From: Lachnospiraceae bacterium
GTDB lineage: Bacteria > Bacillota > Clostridia > Lachnospirales > Lachnospiraceae
Direction: 5' to 3'
DNA length: 64,000 nucleotides
Assembly: GCA_910574885.1 (NCBI GenBank)
Contig: CAJTDD010000020.1
Coordinates: 1-64,000 of the forward strand
The notes beneath the pieces are model-generated. The model worked only from the letters and a program-made list of their open reading frames with translations, was not told where the DNA came from and did not search any database. The position numbers and the translations under genes were made by a program. This document shows positions 42,237 through 51,909 of the stretch, in pieces (within the stretch, counting starts at the first letter, position 1; each line of letters starts with the position of its first letter).

Positions 42237-43007
42237 TTAGCAATAACGGACGGGAATGTTATGCTGTCTCAGTTTTTCATTCCATATATCAGGCAGGCAT
42301 TTATCTGTGATGATCATGTTGATACTGCCAAGGCCGGTTATGATGTAATCGGCGGAATCAAAGAACTTGGTATGATCTGCAATCAGATAATGCTCTCGTG
42401 ATTGGGAAATATAAGCTTTTCGGACTTGGCTTTCATTCATGTTATTGTCAAGCAGGCCGTGGTCTAAATCAACGGCCGGATTGCTGATAAAACACTTGTC
42501 CGCAAGGTAATAAGAGATTGCGTCGGTAGTCTGGTATCCGGAAAATGAATTCGAGCGTTGGCGGAAGGTTCCCCCGAGGGCAATCAATTTGACTTTGGAA
42601 AACTGATTGCTGAATAAATCAAATATACGAAGGGAATTCGTAATAATCGTAACGCTTAAATTGCGCTGAACAATCTCTTTGGCGAGTGCCAGACAGGTAG
42701 TGCTGCAGTCCAGGAAAATCGTATCGCTATTTTTAATGAAATTATCGATTGCGTAGGACGCAAGCTTCTTCTTCTCCTCGGAAAAGAAGGTTTCCCTAAG
42801 CTGCACCGGTGCGCCTTTGTCATCGGCGTCCGGCAGGAAAGCTCCGCCATGGATTCTCTTTAACTTATTTTGTGCTTCCAGCTCTTTTAAATCTCTCCGG
42901 ATGGTTTCTTCGCTGCAGTCCAGCTTTTGGCTCATCGTAGAGATAAGAATGCTTCCGTAAGTATGCAGCTCTTCCTCTATCAGTTTGTGACGTTCAATTT
43001 TTAACAT
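42237..43007 (-). CDS. DeoR-family transcriptional regulator
   Basis: A 256-residue DeoR/GlpR repressor. The N-terminal winged helix includes STMSQKLDCSEETIRRDLKEL (in part DCSEETIRRDL) and the C-terminal sugar-phosphate sensing domain starts at TIFLDCSTTCLALAKEI. It is followed after 35 bases by the alcohol dehydrogenase and is divergent from the transporter-mtnK-mtnA operon, so it is the probable regulator of both. The effector should be a phosphorylated sugar of the pathway. Confidence 0.92.
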   Translation of the reverse strand: MLKIERHKLIEEELHTYGSILISTMSQKLDCSEETIRRDLKELEAQNKLKRIHGGAFLPDADDKGAPVQLRETFFSEEKKKLASYAIDNFIKNSDTIFLDCSTTCLALAKEIVQRNLSVTIITNSLRIFDLFSNQFSKVKLIALGGTFRQRSNSFSGYQTTDAISYYLADKCFISNPAVDLDHGLLDNNMNESQVRKAYISQSREHYLIADHTKFFDSADYIITGLGSINMIITDKCLPDIWNEKLRQHNIPVRYC

Positions 43008-43363
43008 GGCTTATAAATCCTTTCGGCAATATTTATAGAAAAAATGAATCGTGATATTGAATACAATCTTATAATATCAAAAAAAACAGCATAAATCAAC
43101 ATTAAAATGAAAATTATATGGAAAAATGACGAGAAAATGCAAAAAAATATCAAAAAATATAAAAAATATCAACAATAGCATGTTGACAAATGCTGATTTA
43201 TGTTGTAATGTGTTGGCAAGGCAAAAATAATCAAAGGAGGGTAGTGGAAATAAAATGTGATTTTTGGGAATAATAGGAAAAATGGAAATTTGTATGTGAA
43301 TGCATCAGACGGACGGACAGTCAATGAAAAAAATGTTGAATTACAAAGAAAGGAAAGAAAAAA
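43008..43363. promoter_or_regulatory. Divergent control region of the sugar-salvage locus
   Basis: A 356-bp AT-rich region. It holds repeated TATCAA strings (43075-43080, 43148-43153, 43167-43172) that may be DeoR half-sites, the rightward promoter at 43183-43211, and a strong unused ribosome site AAAGGAGGG at 43234-43241 followed by a nine-codon frame (GTG 43244 to TAA). No known riboswitch fold was recognised in the 150-base leader. Confidence 0.5.
43183..43211 (+). promoter_or_regulatory. Sigma-70-type promoter for the transporter-mtn operon
   Basis: TTGACA at 43183-43188, a perfect -35 box, is followed after 17 bases by TAATGT at 43206-43211. The nearest rightward gene starts about 150 bases downstream. 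The TATCAA repeats just upstream fit regulation by the divergent DeoR protein. Confidence 0.7.
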
Positions 43364-44686
43364 ATGGAAAATGCGAATAAAAAAGGAAGCTTTAAGGGAT
43401 TATTGCCTCTGGTTATCTTTTTGGCCGTATATTTCGCAATGGGAATCGGGACCGGAGATTTCTCTAACTTCCCATTGATGATTGGTATTTTCTTGGCATC
43501 TGCGATTTCGTTGTTTATGAAGAGCCCGGTTGCCGAAGAAAAATCATTTACGGAGAAGGTTGTCATGTTTTGTAAGGGCGGGGGAGATGATACGCTGATC
43601 CTGATGGTCATCATCTACATGCTGGCAGGCGCCTTTTACGGAGTGGCAAGCGGGATGCACGCCACAGATACGGTAACGAATATCGGTATTTCAATTTTGC
43701 CGACAAATATGATTATTCCCGGATTATTCTTAATCGGCTGCGTACTTAGTTTTTCAATGGGTACTTCGATGGGGACTGTGGCGGCGCTGATGCCGATTGC
43801 GATTGATATCGCGTCGAAGACAGGCGTGAACGTCGCGCTTGTAAGCGGCGTCGTAGTTGGAGGGGCAATGTTTGGCGATAACCTTTCGTTCATTTCCGAT
43901 ACGACAATTGCAGCGACCACAACACAGGGAATTGAAAACAAGGAAAAATTCAAAGCAAATATTTTTATGGTTGGGCCTGCGGTCGTCATCACAGTAATCG
44001 TATTAGCGCTATATCCCATCGATGCAGCGAAAATTTCAGCAGGCGGAGATATTAATCTCGTAAATCTGATTCCCTACATACTGATTATCGCATTATCCCT
44101 GATAGGCATGCATGCAGTCATGGCAATGACGATCTCAGTAATTTCAGGTATGGTGATTGGAATCATACACGGAGATTTCACATTTATTGAATCCTTCTCA
44201 GTCGTGCATAATGGGATGTGTTCGATGCAGGATATGGCGGTTATTGCGATATTCGTAGGCGGGCTGGTGGCAATCATGCAGTATTTGGGAGGCATTGACT
44301 GGCTGCTGAACAAATTGGCTAAGGGAATGAAGTCCAAAGTGGGCGCGGAGCTTAGCATTGCCGCTTTGGTAAGCCTGGTGGATGTAGCCACGACAAACAA
44401 CACGATTTCGATTATCGCCTGCGGGCCGATTGCAAAAGATATCTCAGAAGAGTTCGATATCACTCCGGCAAGGACGGCGAGCATTTTGGACTTGTTTTCG
44501 TCCGCGTTTAACGGTTTAACGCCTTATGCAGGACAGCTTTTGACAGCGGGCGCAATGGCACAGATCGCACCGGTAACGATTATGCCTTATGTTTGGTACG
44601 ATATTCTTATGATTATCTTCGGTGTTATTTTCATTTTGCTGGGCTTGCCGAAATTCAAGGGAAAAGCCGCCAAAAAGGAAGATTAA
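43364..44686 (+). CDS. NhaC-type Na+/H+ antiporter-family transporter
   Basis: Membrane protein of 440 residues with 11-12 helices, in the NhaC/YqkI antiporter family. Glycine-rich GTSMGTVAALMPIAID and the acidic GGAMFGDNLSFISDTT motif are typical. Its place as first gene of a salvage operon suggests that it imports the pathway's substrate (for example methylthioribose or methylthioadenosine) rather than serving salt balance. GAAAGGAAAG precedes the ATG. Confidence 0.85.
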   Translation: MENANKKGSFKGLLPLVIFLAVYFAMGIGTGDFSNFPLMIGIFLASAISLFMKSPVAEEKSFTEKVVMFCKGGGDDTLILMVIIYMLAGAFYGVASGMHATDTVTNIGISILPTNMIIPGLFLIGCVLSFSMGTSMGTVAALMPIAIDIASKTGVNVALVSGVVVGGAMFGDNLSFISDTTIAATTTQGIENKEKFKANIFMVGPAVVITVIVLALYPIDAAKISAGGDINLVNLIPYILIIALSLIGMHAVMAMTISVISGMVIGIIHGDFTFIESFSVVHNGMCSMQDMAVIAIFVGGLVAIMQYLGGIDWLLNKLAKGMKSKVGAELSIAALVSLVDVATTNNTISIIACGPIAKDISEEFDITPARTASILDLFSSAFNGLTPYAGQLLTAGAMAQIAPVTIMPYVWYDILMIIFGVIFILLGLPKFKGKAAKKED

Positions 44687-44710
44687 AGTCAGTCGGGGAG
44701 GAATTTAGAT

Positions 44711-45916
44711 ATGGAAAAATATTCAAAGTACTTTTTGCTTGATGCTGATACGGTAAAAGAATATGCAAAAGAAAAGGTCGGATATTTCAAAGAAGAAGAA
44801 AAACTATACGCAGCCGAAATTGGCGATGGGAATATTAACTATGTCTTTAAAGTGTGGAATCCGCAGACAGGCAGATCCCTGATTGTCAAACAGGCAGATA
44901 CGGTGCTGCGTTCTTCTGGCAGGCCGCTGGATCGGTATCGGAATAAGATAGAGGCGGAAATGCTTGGCATCGAAAGTGAATTGGCAGAGGGGCTTGTCCC
45001 CAGAATATATCTGTATGATGAAATTATGTATGCGATGTCTATGGAAGACATTTCCGCATACAAGAATCTTCGTACCGAAATGGCGGCTGGTAAGATATTC
45101 CCAAAACTGGCGGAAGATATTACAGCATTTATGGCGGGAACGCTGCTTCTGACCACGGATTTGATTCTCGACAGGGCAAAGAAGAAGGAAAGGGTAAAAC
45201 TGTTTATGAATCCGGAGCTTTGTGATATCACTGAAGATCTGGTGTTCACAGAACCATATTATGATTATAAGGGACGTAACGTGATTCTGGATGAGAACAG
45301 AGACTTTGTAAAAGAGAAGCTTTATGGAGACAAAGAGCTTCATGCAAATGTGGGGCAACTTCGCGACGGCTTTATGAATCATGCGCAGGCATTGCTTCAC
45401 GGGGATCTGCATTCTGGCTCAATCTTCGTGAATCAGGAAGGGACAAAGGTCATTGACCCGGAATTTGCATTCTATGGGCCAATGGGATATGACATAGGGA
45501 ATGTGATCGGCAATCTGTTCTTTGCATGGGCAAATAAATTCTATACCGATTCCGGCAATCGGGAATTTTTGGTATGGATAGAGAATACGATTGGGGAAGT
45601 TGTGGATAAAGTCAGAGAGAAATTCAATGAAAAATGGGATGAGACTGTGACCTTCCCGTTATATACAAATGAAGAATTCAAAAAAGATTACATAGAACAA
45701 GTGATGTCGGATTCCTTCGGGTATGCCGGAACAGAGATTATCAGGCGCATCGTCGGGGATTCAAAGGTAAAAGAGGTTACGGATGTGGAAGATTTGACGT
45801 TTCGAGTCCCGATGGAAAGAACCTTGATTGAAATCGGGATCAAACTGATTAAGGAAAGAGCCACGCTTAGGACCGGAATAGATATACGTGCTGTCGGAAC
45901 AAAATATTTCTGTTGA
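44711..45916 (+). CDS. mtnK: S-methyl-5-thioribose kinase
   Basis: MTR kinase of 401 residues with the choline/aminoglycoside-kinase fold. The catalytic loop is LLHGDLHSGSIFV and the metal loop VIDPEFAFYGP, both close to known MtnK; GDGNINYVFKV is the ATP-binding strand. It phosphorylates methylthioribose, or 5-deoxyribose in some pathways, at C1. The start has GGGGAGG at proper spacing. The isomerase gene follows. Confidence 0.93.
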   Translation: MEKYSKYFLLDADTVKEYAKEKVGYFKEEEKLYAAEIGDGNINYVFKVWNPQTGRSLIVKQADTVLRSSGRPLDRYRNKIEAEMLGIESELAEGLVPRIYLYDEIMYAMSMEDISAYKNLRTEMAAGKIFPKLAEDITAFMAGTLLLTTDLILDRAKKKERVKLFMNPELCDITEDLVFTEPYYDYKGRNVILDENRDFVKEKLYGDKELHANVGQLRDGFMNHAQALLHGDLHSGSIFVNQEGTKVIDPEFAFYGPMGYDIGNVIGNLFFAWANKFYTDSGNREFLVWIENTIGEVVDKVREKFNEKWDETVTFPLYTNEEFKKDYIEQVMSDSFGYAGTEIIRRIVGDSKVKEVTDVEDLTFRVPMERTLIEIGIKLIKERATLRTGIDIRAVGTKYFC

Positions 45917-45953
45917 ACCAGCGGTTTGGCGGCAGATAGAAAAGGAAAGATGT

Positions 45954-47009
45954 ATGATGGAAAGATATGATCAGGATTTGGCGTTCATGCTGCGGTATGA
46001 GAATGTAGCATGGTACGAAGATGGAAAAGTAAGAATATTGGATCGCAGAGTTTACCCGACAGAAGTAACGTTTGTCGAGTGTACAACTTACAAGGAAGTA
46101 AAGAAAGCGATTGCCGATATGGTTACACAGAGCGCAGGGCCTTATACCGCCGCGGGAATGGGGATGACGCTTGCTGCCCATGAGGTGGAAGGAAAGACAG
46201 AGAAAGAGCAGACAGAATTCCTTGCACAGGCTTCTTATGATATTTCCCATGCAAGGCCGACGACTGCAAACAGGATGGAAATCATAACAAAGGGATGCCT
46301 TGAGGCGGCAAAGAAAGCCCTTGCAGAAGGAAGGAGCGCAGTAGAAGCATGTTTTTGCAGGACGATGGATTCTCTGAACAGAAGGTATTCCACCATGGAG
46401 AAGGTGGGAGAGTATCTGGCGTCTCTGTTCCCGAAGAACGGAACGGTTATGACCCAGTGTTTCGGTGAGACCATCATCGGAATGATGCTCCGTGCGGCAA
46501 GAAAACATAAAAATGATATCAAGATTTATTGTGCCGAAACAAGGCCGTATCTTCAGGGGGCAAGATTAACTGCAACCTGTTGTGCGCAGATGGGATTTGA
46601 TACTACGGTAATTACAGACAACATGGCAGCCTATTCTATGCAGCATAAAGGAATTGACCTCTTTACTTCCGCGGCAGACACCATTGCAAGAGACGGGCAC
46701 ATTGCGAATAAGATAGGGACTTTCCAGATTGCGATACTGGCAAAATATTTTGGGATTCCGTATTATGTGACCGGAATCCCGGATAAAGATAAGCTGCATG
46801 GTGAGGATATAGTTATAGAAGAAAGGGATGCCAAACAGGTGCTTTCTTACCGTGGGATTCCCAGTACGATTCCTCGTGTAAAAGGAATCTATCCTTCTTT
46901 TGATATTGTGCCGCCGCACTTGATTAGCGGCGTGGTAACGGATAAGGGCGTCTATGTTCCGGGCTTGTTAAACGATTACTTTAAGGGAAAGGTCGAAGAG
47001 TTTTATTAA
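45954..47009 (+). CDS. mtnA: S-methyl-5-thioribose-1-phosphate isomerase
   Basis: About 351 residues of the eIF2B-alpha-like isomerase family. The catalytic Cys lies in VMTQCFGETIIG and the catalytic Asp in VITDNMAAYSM; PYLQGARLTA and GTFQIAILAKYF are further family marks. It converts methylthioribose-1-phosphate (or 5-deoxyribose-1-phosphate) to the ribulose-1-phosphate. Tandem ATGs at 45954/45957 follow AAAGGAAAG; an upstream in-frame TTG at 45888, inside mtnK, is rejected. Confidence 0.92.
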   Translation: MMERYDQDLAFMLRYENVAWYEDGKVRILDRRVYPTEVTFVECTTYKEVKKAIADMVTQSAGPYTAAGMGMTLAAHEVEGKTEKEQTEFLAQASYDISHARPTTANRMEIITKGCLEAAKKALAEGRSAVEACFCRTMDSLNRRYSTMEKVGEYLASLFPKNGTVMTQCFGETIIGMMLRAARKHKNDIKIYCAETRPYLQGARLTATCCAQMGFDTTVITDNMAAYSMQHKGIDLFTSAADTIARDGHIANKIGTFQIAILAKYFGIPYYVTGIPDKDKLHGEDIVIEERDAKQVLSYRGIPSTIPRVKGIYPSFDIVPPHLISGVVTDKGVYVPGLLNDYFKGKVEEFY

Positions 47010-47054
47010 AATGTATCGGATACAGATACAGGTTTAGAGAGGTGGATTGGTAAA

Positions 47055-48005
47055 ATGAAATTATTAATAAGAGCGCCTTTTACAGAATGTGAAAGAAAAA
47101 GACTGGAATCTTACTTTGATGAGATTGTCTATGACCCATGGACCAGAACGGGAGAGCGATACTATGAGGACGAGATGCTGGACGCGTTGCGAAAGGAACA
47201 GCCGGACGCGTTGATTACAGAGCTTGACCGCATCACAGAGAAGGTTCTGGCAGGATATGACAGATTGCTCTTTATCGGAGATTGCCGGGCTGTCCCGGCA
47301 AACATTGACGTAGACGCCTGTAAGAGGGCAAATGTCCCGGTGCTGTGTACGCCTGCAAGGAACGCGCAGGCAGTTGCCGAGATGCTGACAGGGCTTCTTG
47401 TCAGCTACATGCGGAATATCATCCCGGCAGTACAATGGGTCCGGGAAGGTAAATGGGTGGAGGGGACGACCCCTTATTATACTTGGATGGGACATGAACT
47501 GTGTGGCAAGAAGGTCGGGTTTGTCGGATTCGGGGCAGTCGGAAGGCATGCCGCCCGGATTCTGGAAGCATACGGATGCCAGATTTTCTTCTATGATCCA
47601 TATGTAGATCATGTACAAGAAGCCTATAAGAAATGCGGATTAGAAGAGATATTCGAGAATTCCGATATTGTATCCATTCACCTTCCGGTTATGGAAAGTA
47701 CAAAGGGAATGATACATGCAGATTTGTTTGCAAAAATGAAAGAAACAGCAATTTTTGTTAATACCGCAAGAAGCGCAGTGGTAGACGAGGGGGCACTGAT
47801 AGAAGTATTAAGGGCGAAAAAAATCAAAGGTGCAATTCTGGACGTGCTGTCGGTTGAACCGCCGACAGAAGACGCCCTTGCGGTTGCAAAATTGGATAAT
47901 GTATTGCTGACGCCCCATATCTGCGGGGCCGCCTATGAAGTGACAGATCATCAATCACAGATTATGGCAGACTGTATTGACGCCTGGATGAAAGAGAAAA
48001 AATAA
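47055..48005 (+). CDS. D-isomer specific 2-hydroxyacid dehydrogenase
   Basis: NAD-dependent dehydrogenase of 316 residues. The Rossmann motif is GFVGFGAVGRHAA, the substrate Arg is in NTARSAVVDE, and the Glu and His of the active site lie in SVEPPTED and LTPHICGAAYEV. It would interconvert a 2-keto and a D-2-hydroxy acid. In this operon it may handle an acid formed from the aldehyde product or a ketose oxidation product. The precise substrate is unknown. Confidence 0.87.
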   Translation: MKLLIRAPFTECERKRLESYFDEIVYDPWTRTGERYYEDEMLDALRKEQPDALITELDRITEKVLAGYDRLLFIGDCRAVPANIDVDACKRANVPVLCTPARNAQAVAEMLTGLLVSYMRNIIPAVQWVREGKWVEGTTPYYTWMGHELCGKKVGFVGFGAVGRHAARILEAYGCQIFFYDPYVDHVQEAYKKCGLEEIFENSDIVSIHLPVMESTKGMIHADLFAKMKETAIFVNTARSAVVDEGALIEVLRAKKIKGAILDVLSVEPPTEDALAVAKLDNVLLTPHICGAAYEVTDHQSQIMADCIDAWMKEKK

Positions 48006-48046
48006 GAGAAAGAAGATGAAAAAAGAAGATAAAGGAGAAGAGGCAG

Positions 48047-49489
48047 GTGGAGAATAATTATCTGATTTTGGACATGGGAACCGGCAATTCCAGAGTCGGG
48101 CTGGTATCTTCCGACGGAGTTGTCCTGGGAATCCGCAGCTATGTGAACCGCTACCATACCGATCCATTATACGAAGACGCGCAGTATTTCCTTCCGGAAG
48201 AGTGGAGCGGTTATCTCTTAGAAGGATGCCGGGAATTAATGGAAGAATTCCCGGAGCATCCGGTGAAAGCCATTACTTCAACCGGAGCCAGAGAGAGTAT
48301 TGTCCTTTATAACGGGGAAGGGAAGGCTTTCATGGGACTTCCGAATATCGATAACCGCGGCCGCGCCTGGATGGACGAGATTGAAGACTGTGCATTTATC
48401 TATGAACGGACAGGAAGATGGGTGACGGAAGATTTTCCGGCTGCAAAATTAATGGGATATAAGAAAAAATATCCAAGAGAGTTCCAAAACATTGCAAAAA
48501 TTACCAGTTTGAGCGAGTGGGTTGGAGAAATATTTACCGGAAAAATCGTGATAGAACCGTCGCAGGCATGTGAAACCCAGCTATTTGATATCCAGGAAAA
48601 AGCGTGGTCAGAAAGGCTATGCAGGAATTATGGAATTCCCATGGGCATATTGCCGGAAATAGCGAAAGCAGGCGACAGTTTGGGAACCATCAAAAAAGAG
48701 TTTTCAGACAAGCTTGGACTCAATGGGCAGGCAGAGTTTATCGTAGGCGGCGCAGATACACAGATTGCGGTGAAAGGCATCGGAATTGGCATCGGGGATA
48801 TAGCCGTCGTATCCGGGACGACTTCGCCAGTTGTCACCATCACAGATTATAAATATTACGACGAACAGAAGCGGTGCTGGACAGATTCTAATCTGGGAGG
48901 GGAGACTTATCAGGTTGAGACGAATCCAGGAGTAACCGGTTTGAACTATCAGCGGATGAAAGCGTTATTATTCCCGGATACCTCATATGAAGAGGTGGAA
49001 AAGAATATGGCACGGCAGAAAGGGTATTTGTGTACGGCTACTTTTTCATCCCTGCATTTTTCAGAAAAGCGTTCCCTGAAAAAGGGAGGATTTGTGACAA
49101 AGGCGCCGTTTGACGCAGATTTGGATGCTGTCGATATGATGTGGGCGGTAGTGGCAGATATTGCATGTTCCATATATGTACAGTATCAGAATCTATGTGA
49201 AATGACCGGGCATAAGAAAGAATATATCTTAGGATGCGGCGGTGGGTTTCGTTCCGAGATCTTATGCCAACATCTGGCGGATTTGACAGGCAAGAAACTG
49301 GTGATAAGGGAGGGCTTCGAGCAGGCGTCTATTCATGGATGTGTAAAGATTTGCAACGAGCGGTACGGAAAAGATGCAGATGGGAAAGGCGGTGCAAAGC
49401 AAGAAAAAGTATATATGCCGTGCGGACAGGGTTTGATACATGCATATTATGAAGAATGGTTGGAGAACCGCCGGGTGTTAAATCCCTAA
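48047..49489 (+). CDS. FGGY-family carbohydrate kinase, LsrK-like
   Basis: A 480-residue FGGY kinase starting at GTG with AAAGGAGAAGAGG upstream. LILDMGTGNSRVGL is the N-terminal phosphate loop, ITSTGARESIVLYNGEGKA and FIVGGADTQIAVKGIG are closest in pattern to autoinducer-2 kinase LsrK, and EYILGCGGGFRSE is the ADP site. In a salvage operon it could phosphorylate a second pentulose or tetrose substrate, feeding the aldolase. The LsrK likeness raises AI-2-type dihydroxypentanedione as another candidate. Confidence 0.87.
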   Translation: MENNYLILDMGTGNSRVGLVSSDGVVLGIRSYVNRYHTDPLYEDAQYFLPEEWSGYLLEGCRELMEEFPEHPVKAITSTGARESIVLYNGEGKAFMGLPNIDNRGRAWMDEIEDCAFIYERTGRWVTEDFPAAKLMGYKKKYPREFQNIAKITSLSEWVGEIFTGKIVIEPSQACETQLFDIQEKAWSERLCRNYGIPMGILPEIAKAGDSLGTIKKEFSDKLGLNGQAEFIVGGADTQIAVKGIGIGIGDIAVVSGTTSPVVTITDYKYYDEQKRCWTDSNLGGETYQVETNPGVTGLNYQRMKALLFPDTSYEEVEKNMARQKGYLCTATFSSLHFSEKRSLKKGGFVTKAPFDADLDAVDMMWAVVADIACSIYVQYQNLCEMTGHKKEYILGCGGGFRSEILCQHLADLTGKKLVIREGFEQASIHGCVKICNERYGKDADGKGGAKQEKVYMPCGQGLIHAYYEEWLENRRVLNP

Positions 49490-49524
49490 AAATAAGACAA
49501 AAACAAAGGAAAGAAGGAGATCAA

Positions 49525-50175
49525 ATGTTATTACAAGAAGAAAGAGAAGAGATTGTAGAATATGGAAAAAGAATGAGCGGCGACAGGCTGGCTGCCGGAA
49601 CAAGCGGAAATATCAGTATTTACAATGCCGAGAAGGGCTGGATGGCAATCAGTCCTTCTGGTATCGGGTATTTTGACACAAAGCCGGAAGATGTTGTAGT
49701 TATGGATTTAAATGGGGACATCATAGAAGGCTGGAGGAAGCCGTCCAGTGAGTGGGCGCTGCATACGGCGATGTATAAAGCGAAACCAGGCTGCAGGGCT
49801 GTCGTACATACACACTCTATGTACTGTACGGTATTTGCAACGCTTCGCCAGCCATTGCGCCCTGCCCATTATGTAATTGCAGATGCAGGCGTAGATACGG
49901 TTCCATGTGCACCCTACTGTACATACGGGACGCGCAAGCTTGCAGAAGCGGCAGTCAAGGCAATCGGTGACAGCAATGCCGTATTGCTGGCGAACCATGG
50001 TATGCTTGCCTGCGGCGGAAGCCTTGCGGGTGCGTATTCTCTTGCCTGTGGAATGGAATTCTGCGCGGAAGTAGAGTATCGCGCAAGAACGATTGGCAAT
50101 CCGGTTTACTTGTCAGCGGAAGAGATGGCGGAAGTATTGGAAAGCTTCAAAAGCTATGGGCAGCCGAAAAGGTAA
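49525..50175 (+). CDS. Class II aldolase (fuculose-1-phosphate aldolase family)
   Basis: Zinc-dependent aldolase of about 216 residues. LAAGTSGNISI is the phosphate site, the metal histidines are in VVHTHSMYCTVFA and ANHGMLACGG. It would cleave a 5-substituted ribulose-1-phosphate into DHAP and a two-carbon aldehyde, as the Ald2/DrdA enzymes do. ATG 49525 follows GAAGGAG; an upstream TTG inside the kinase is rejected. It is the last gene before a strong terminator. Confidence 0.9.
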   Translation: MLLQEEREEIVEYGKRMSGDRLAAGTSGNISIYNAEKGWMAISPSGIGYFDTKPEDVVVMDLNGDIIEGWRKPSSEWALHTAMYKAKPGCRAVVHTHSMYCTVFATLRQPLRPAHYVIADAGVDTVPCAPYCTYGTRKLAEAAVKAIGDSNAVLLANHGMLACGGSLAGAYSLACGMEFCAEVEYRARTIGNPVYLSAEEMAEVLESFKSYGQPKR

Positions 50176-50177
50176 AT

Positions 50178-50228
50178 AAAACTCCCGCCCGCTCCTGGAC
50201 GAACATTACAGGAGCGGGTGGGAGTTTT
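50178..50228 (+). terminator. Strong terminator after the aldolase gene
   Basis: A 20-bp stem (50178-50197 with 50209-50228) with one G-U pair closes on an 11-base loop and ends in TTTTGTTG. It marks the end of the salvage operon. Confidence 0.85.
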
Positions 50229-50451
50229 GTTGATGTTCCCATGCTATATGGTGAATCAGGAGTTTATTTCTTCTGTCGAATTAAATGAAATTGTACAATT
50301 CTTCTGCAATTCCGGGCCAAGAATTGGTATATTTTCTTCTTGAACATAATGAAAGATTTGACTATAATATTTGAGTTAATTGACAATTCTTTCACATGAA
50401 CGTTCCCGGCAGATTTCATAGGGAGCGTGGGAAGAGGATAGGGGGATATTG

Positions 50452-51894
50452 ATGTTAAAGAAATGTATTGCTTATCTGGGGAGCCTCCTTGCCCTGCTGG
50501 CATGCAGCCCGATGACTGTATTTGCTGCAGAAGAAGCCGCAGCGGCAAAGCCCATACCTATGTGGCTTTGTATTCCGTTTGCCGGGCTTTTGTTCTGTAT
50601 CGCTGTGCTTCCGCTTGTGAAGGCAGAATGGTGGGAATCCCATCAGCCCTTGGCAGTGGCGGGCTGGTCGCTTCTTTTTATCCTGCCCTTCGGATTTCTG
50701 TACGGAGCCGGGGCTGCGCTGGAAACGGTGCTTGAATGTCTGGTTAACGATTACCTGACGTTCATCGTGCTGCTGTTCGGATTGTTCTGTGTAGCGGGAA
50801 ATATTACGATGGAGGGGGATCTGGCAGGTTCTCCCCGGGTAAATATCATCCTGCTGACCATTGGGACGCTGCTTTCAAGCTGGATTGGGACAACGGGGGC
50901 AAGTATGCTGATGGTGCGTCCGGTCATTAAGATGAACGCATGGCGCAGGAACCGGTCCCACATTCTGGTATTTTTTATATTTCTGGTGTCGAATATTGGA
51001 GGATGCTTAACTCCCATTGGAGATCCGCCTCTGTTGATGGGATTTTCAAGAGGAGTGCCGTTCTTCTGGAGCCTGCACCTGTTTCCAATCATGCTGTTCA
51101 ATATGGTGGTGCTTCTGGTTATTTTCTACTTTATTGACCGGAAACGGTATTGCAGGGACATGGCGAGAGGAAGAAAACCGGATATCAGCAAGCCGGGAAC
51201 GAAGATTCAGATTCGTGGGCTTCACAATTTGATTTTTCTGGCAATGATTGTGGCGGCTGTGGTTTTGAGCGGAATCCTGCCGGATCAGCCGATGTTTCAG
51301 GACCCGCAAGGGCATGTGCGGGGAATCCACATTTTCGGAGAAGTGGTATTAAGTTTCCCGGCAATTATTGAGATTCTGATTATCCTGCTGGCGGCTTTCC
51401 TGTCATTTCGTACGACGGATCCTGTCATCCGTACTAAGAACCATTTTACATGGGGCGCTATACAGGAAGTAGGGACATTGTTTATCGGAATCTTTATCAC
51501 GATGCAGCCGGCATTAGCGATACTGAAGGGGATGGGGGCGGATTTAGGAATCACAGAGCCTTATCAGATGTTCTGGACAACGGGTGTGCTTTCTAGTTTC
51601 CTCGATAATACGCCTACCTATCTGGTGTTTCTGACGACTGCGGGGGCAATCGGGTTTACCGACGGACTGGTTACAACGCTGGGATGCGTGCCTGTTAAGG
51701 TTCTCACGGCAATCTCCTGCGGCGCTGTATTCATGGGTGCGAATACATATATCGGAAATGCGCCGAACTTTATGGTGAAAGCGATTGCAGATGAAAATGG
51801 TATCCATATGCCGTCGTTTTTCAAGTATATCGGATGGTCGCTGATGGTTCTTGTTCCGGTATTTCTGCTGGACACATTGCTGTTTTTCAGATAA
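50452..51894 (+). CDS. NhaD/CitM-like sodium:proton antiporter
   Basis: Membrane protein of about 480 residues beginning with a signal-like hydrophobic segment ending in VFAAEEAAA and then ten or more helices. SNIGGCLTPIGDPPLLMGF and FLDNTPTYLVFLTTAGA are the twin re-entrant motifs of the ion-transporter superfamily, close to NhaD. ATG at 50452 follows GGGGGATATTG. A palindrome-poor 270-bp spacer with weak AT-rich boxes precedes it. It is cotranscribed with a kinase-like gene. Confidence 0.87.
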   Translation: MLKKCIAYLGSLLALLACSPMTVFAAEEAAAAKPIPMWLCIPFAGLLFCIAVLPLVKAEWWESHQPLAVAGWSLLFILPFGFLYGAGAALETVLECLVNDYLTFIVLLFGLFCVAGNITMEGDLAGSPRVNIILLTIGTLLSSWIGTTGASMLMVRPVIKMNAWRRNRSHILVFFIFLVSNIGGCLTPIGDPPLLMGFSRGVPFFWSLHLFPIMLFNMVVLLVIFYFIDRKRYCRDMARGRKPDISKPGTKIQIRGLHNLIFLAMIVAAVVLSGILPDQPMFQDPQGHVRGIHIFGEVVLSFPAIIEILIILLAAFLSFRTTDPVIRTKNHFTWGAIQEVGTLFIGIFITMQPALAILKGMGADLGITEPYQMFWTTGVLSSFLDNTPTYLVFLTTAGAIGFTDGLVTTLGCVPVKVLTAISCGAVFMGANTYIGNAPNFMVKAIADENGIHMPSFFKYIGWSLMVLVPVFLLDTLLFFR

Positions 51895-51909
51895 GGAGGG
51901 AGTTTTAGG

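Noticed and set aside
43071-43172. A CRISPR-like array from the repeated TATCAA strings
   Set aside because: The repeats are six bases, unevenly spaced and AT-rich; at best operator half-sites.
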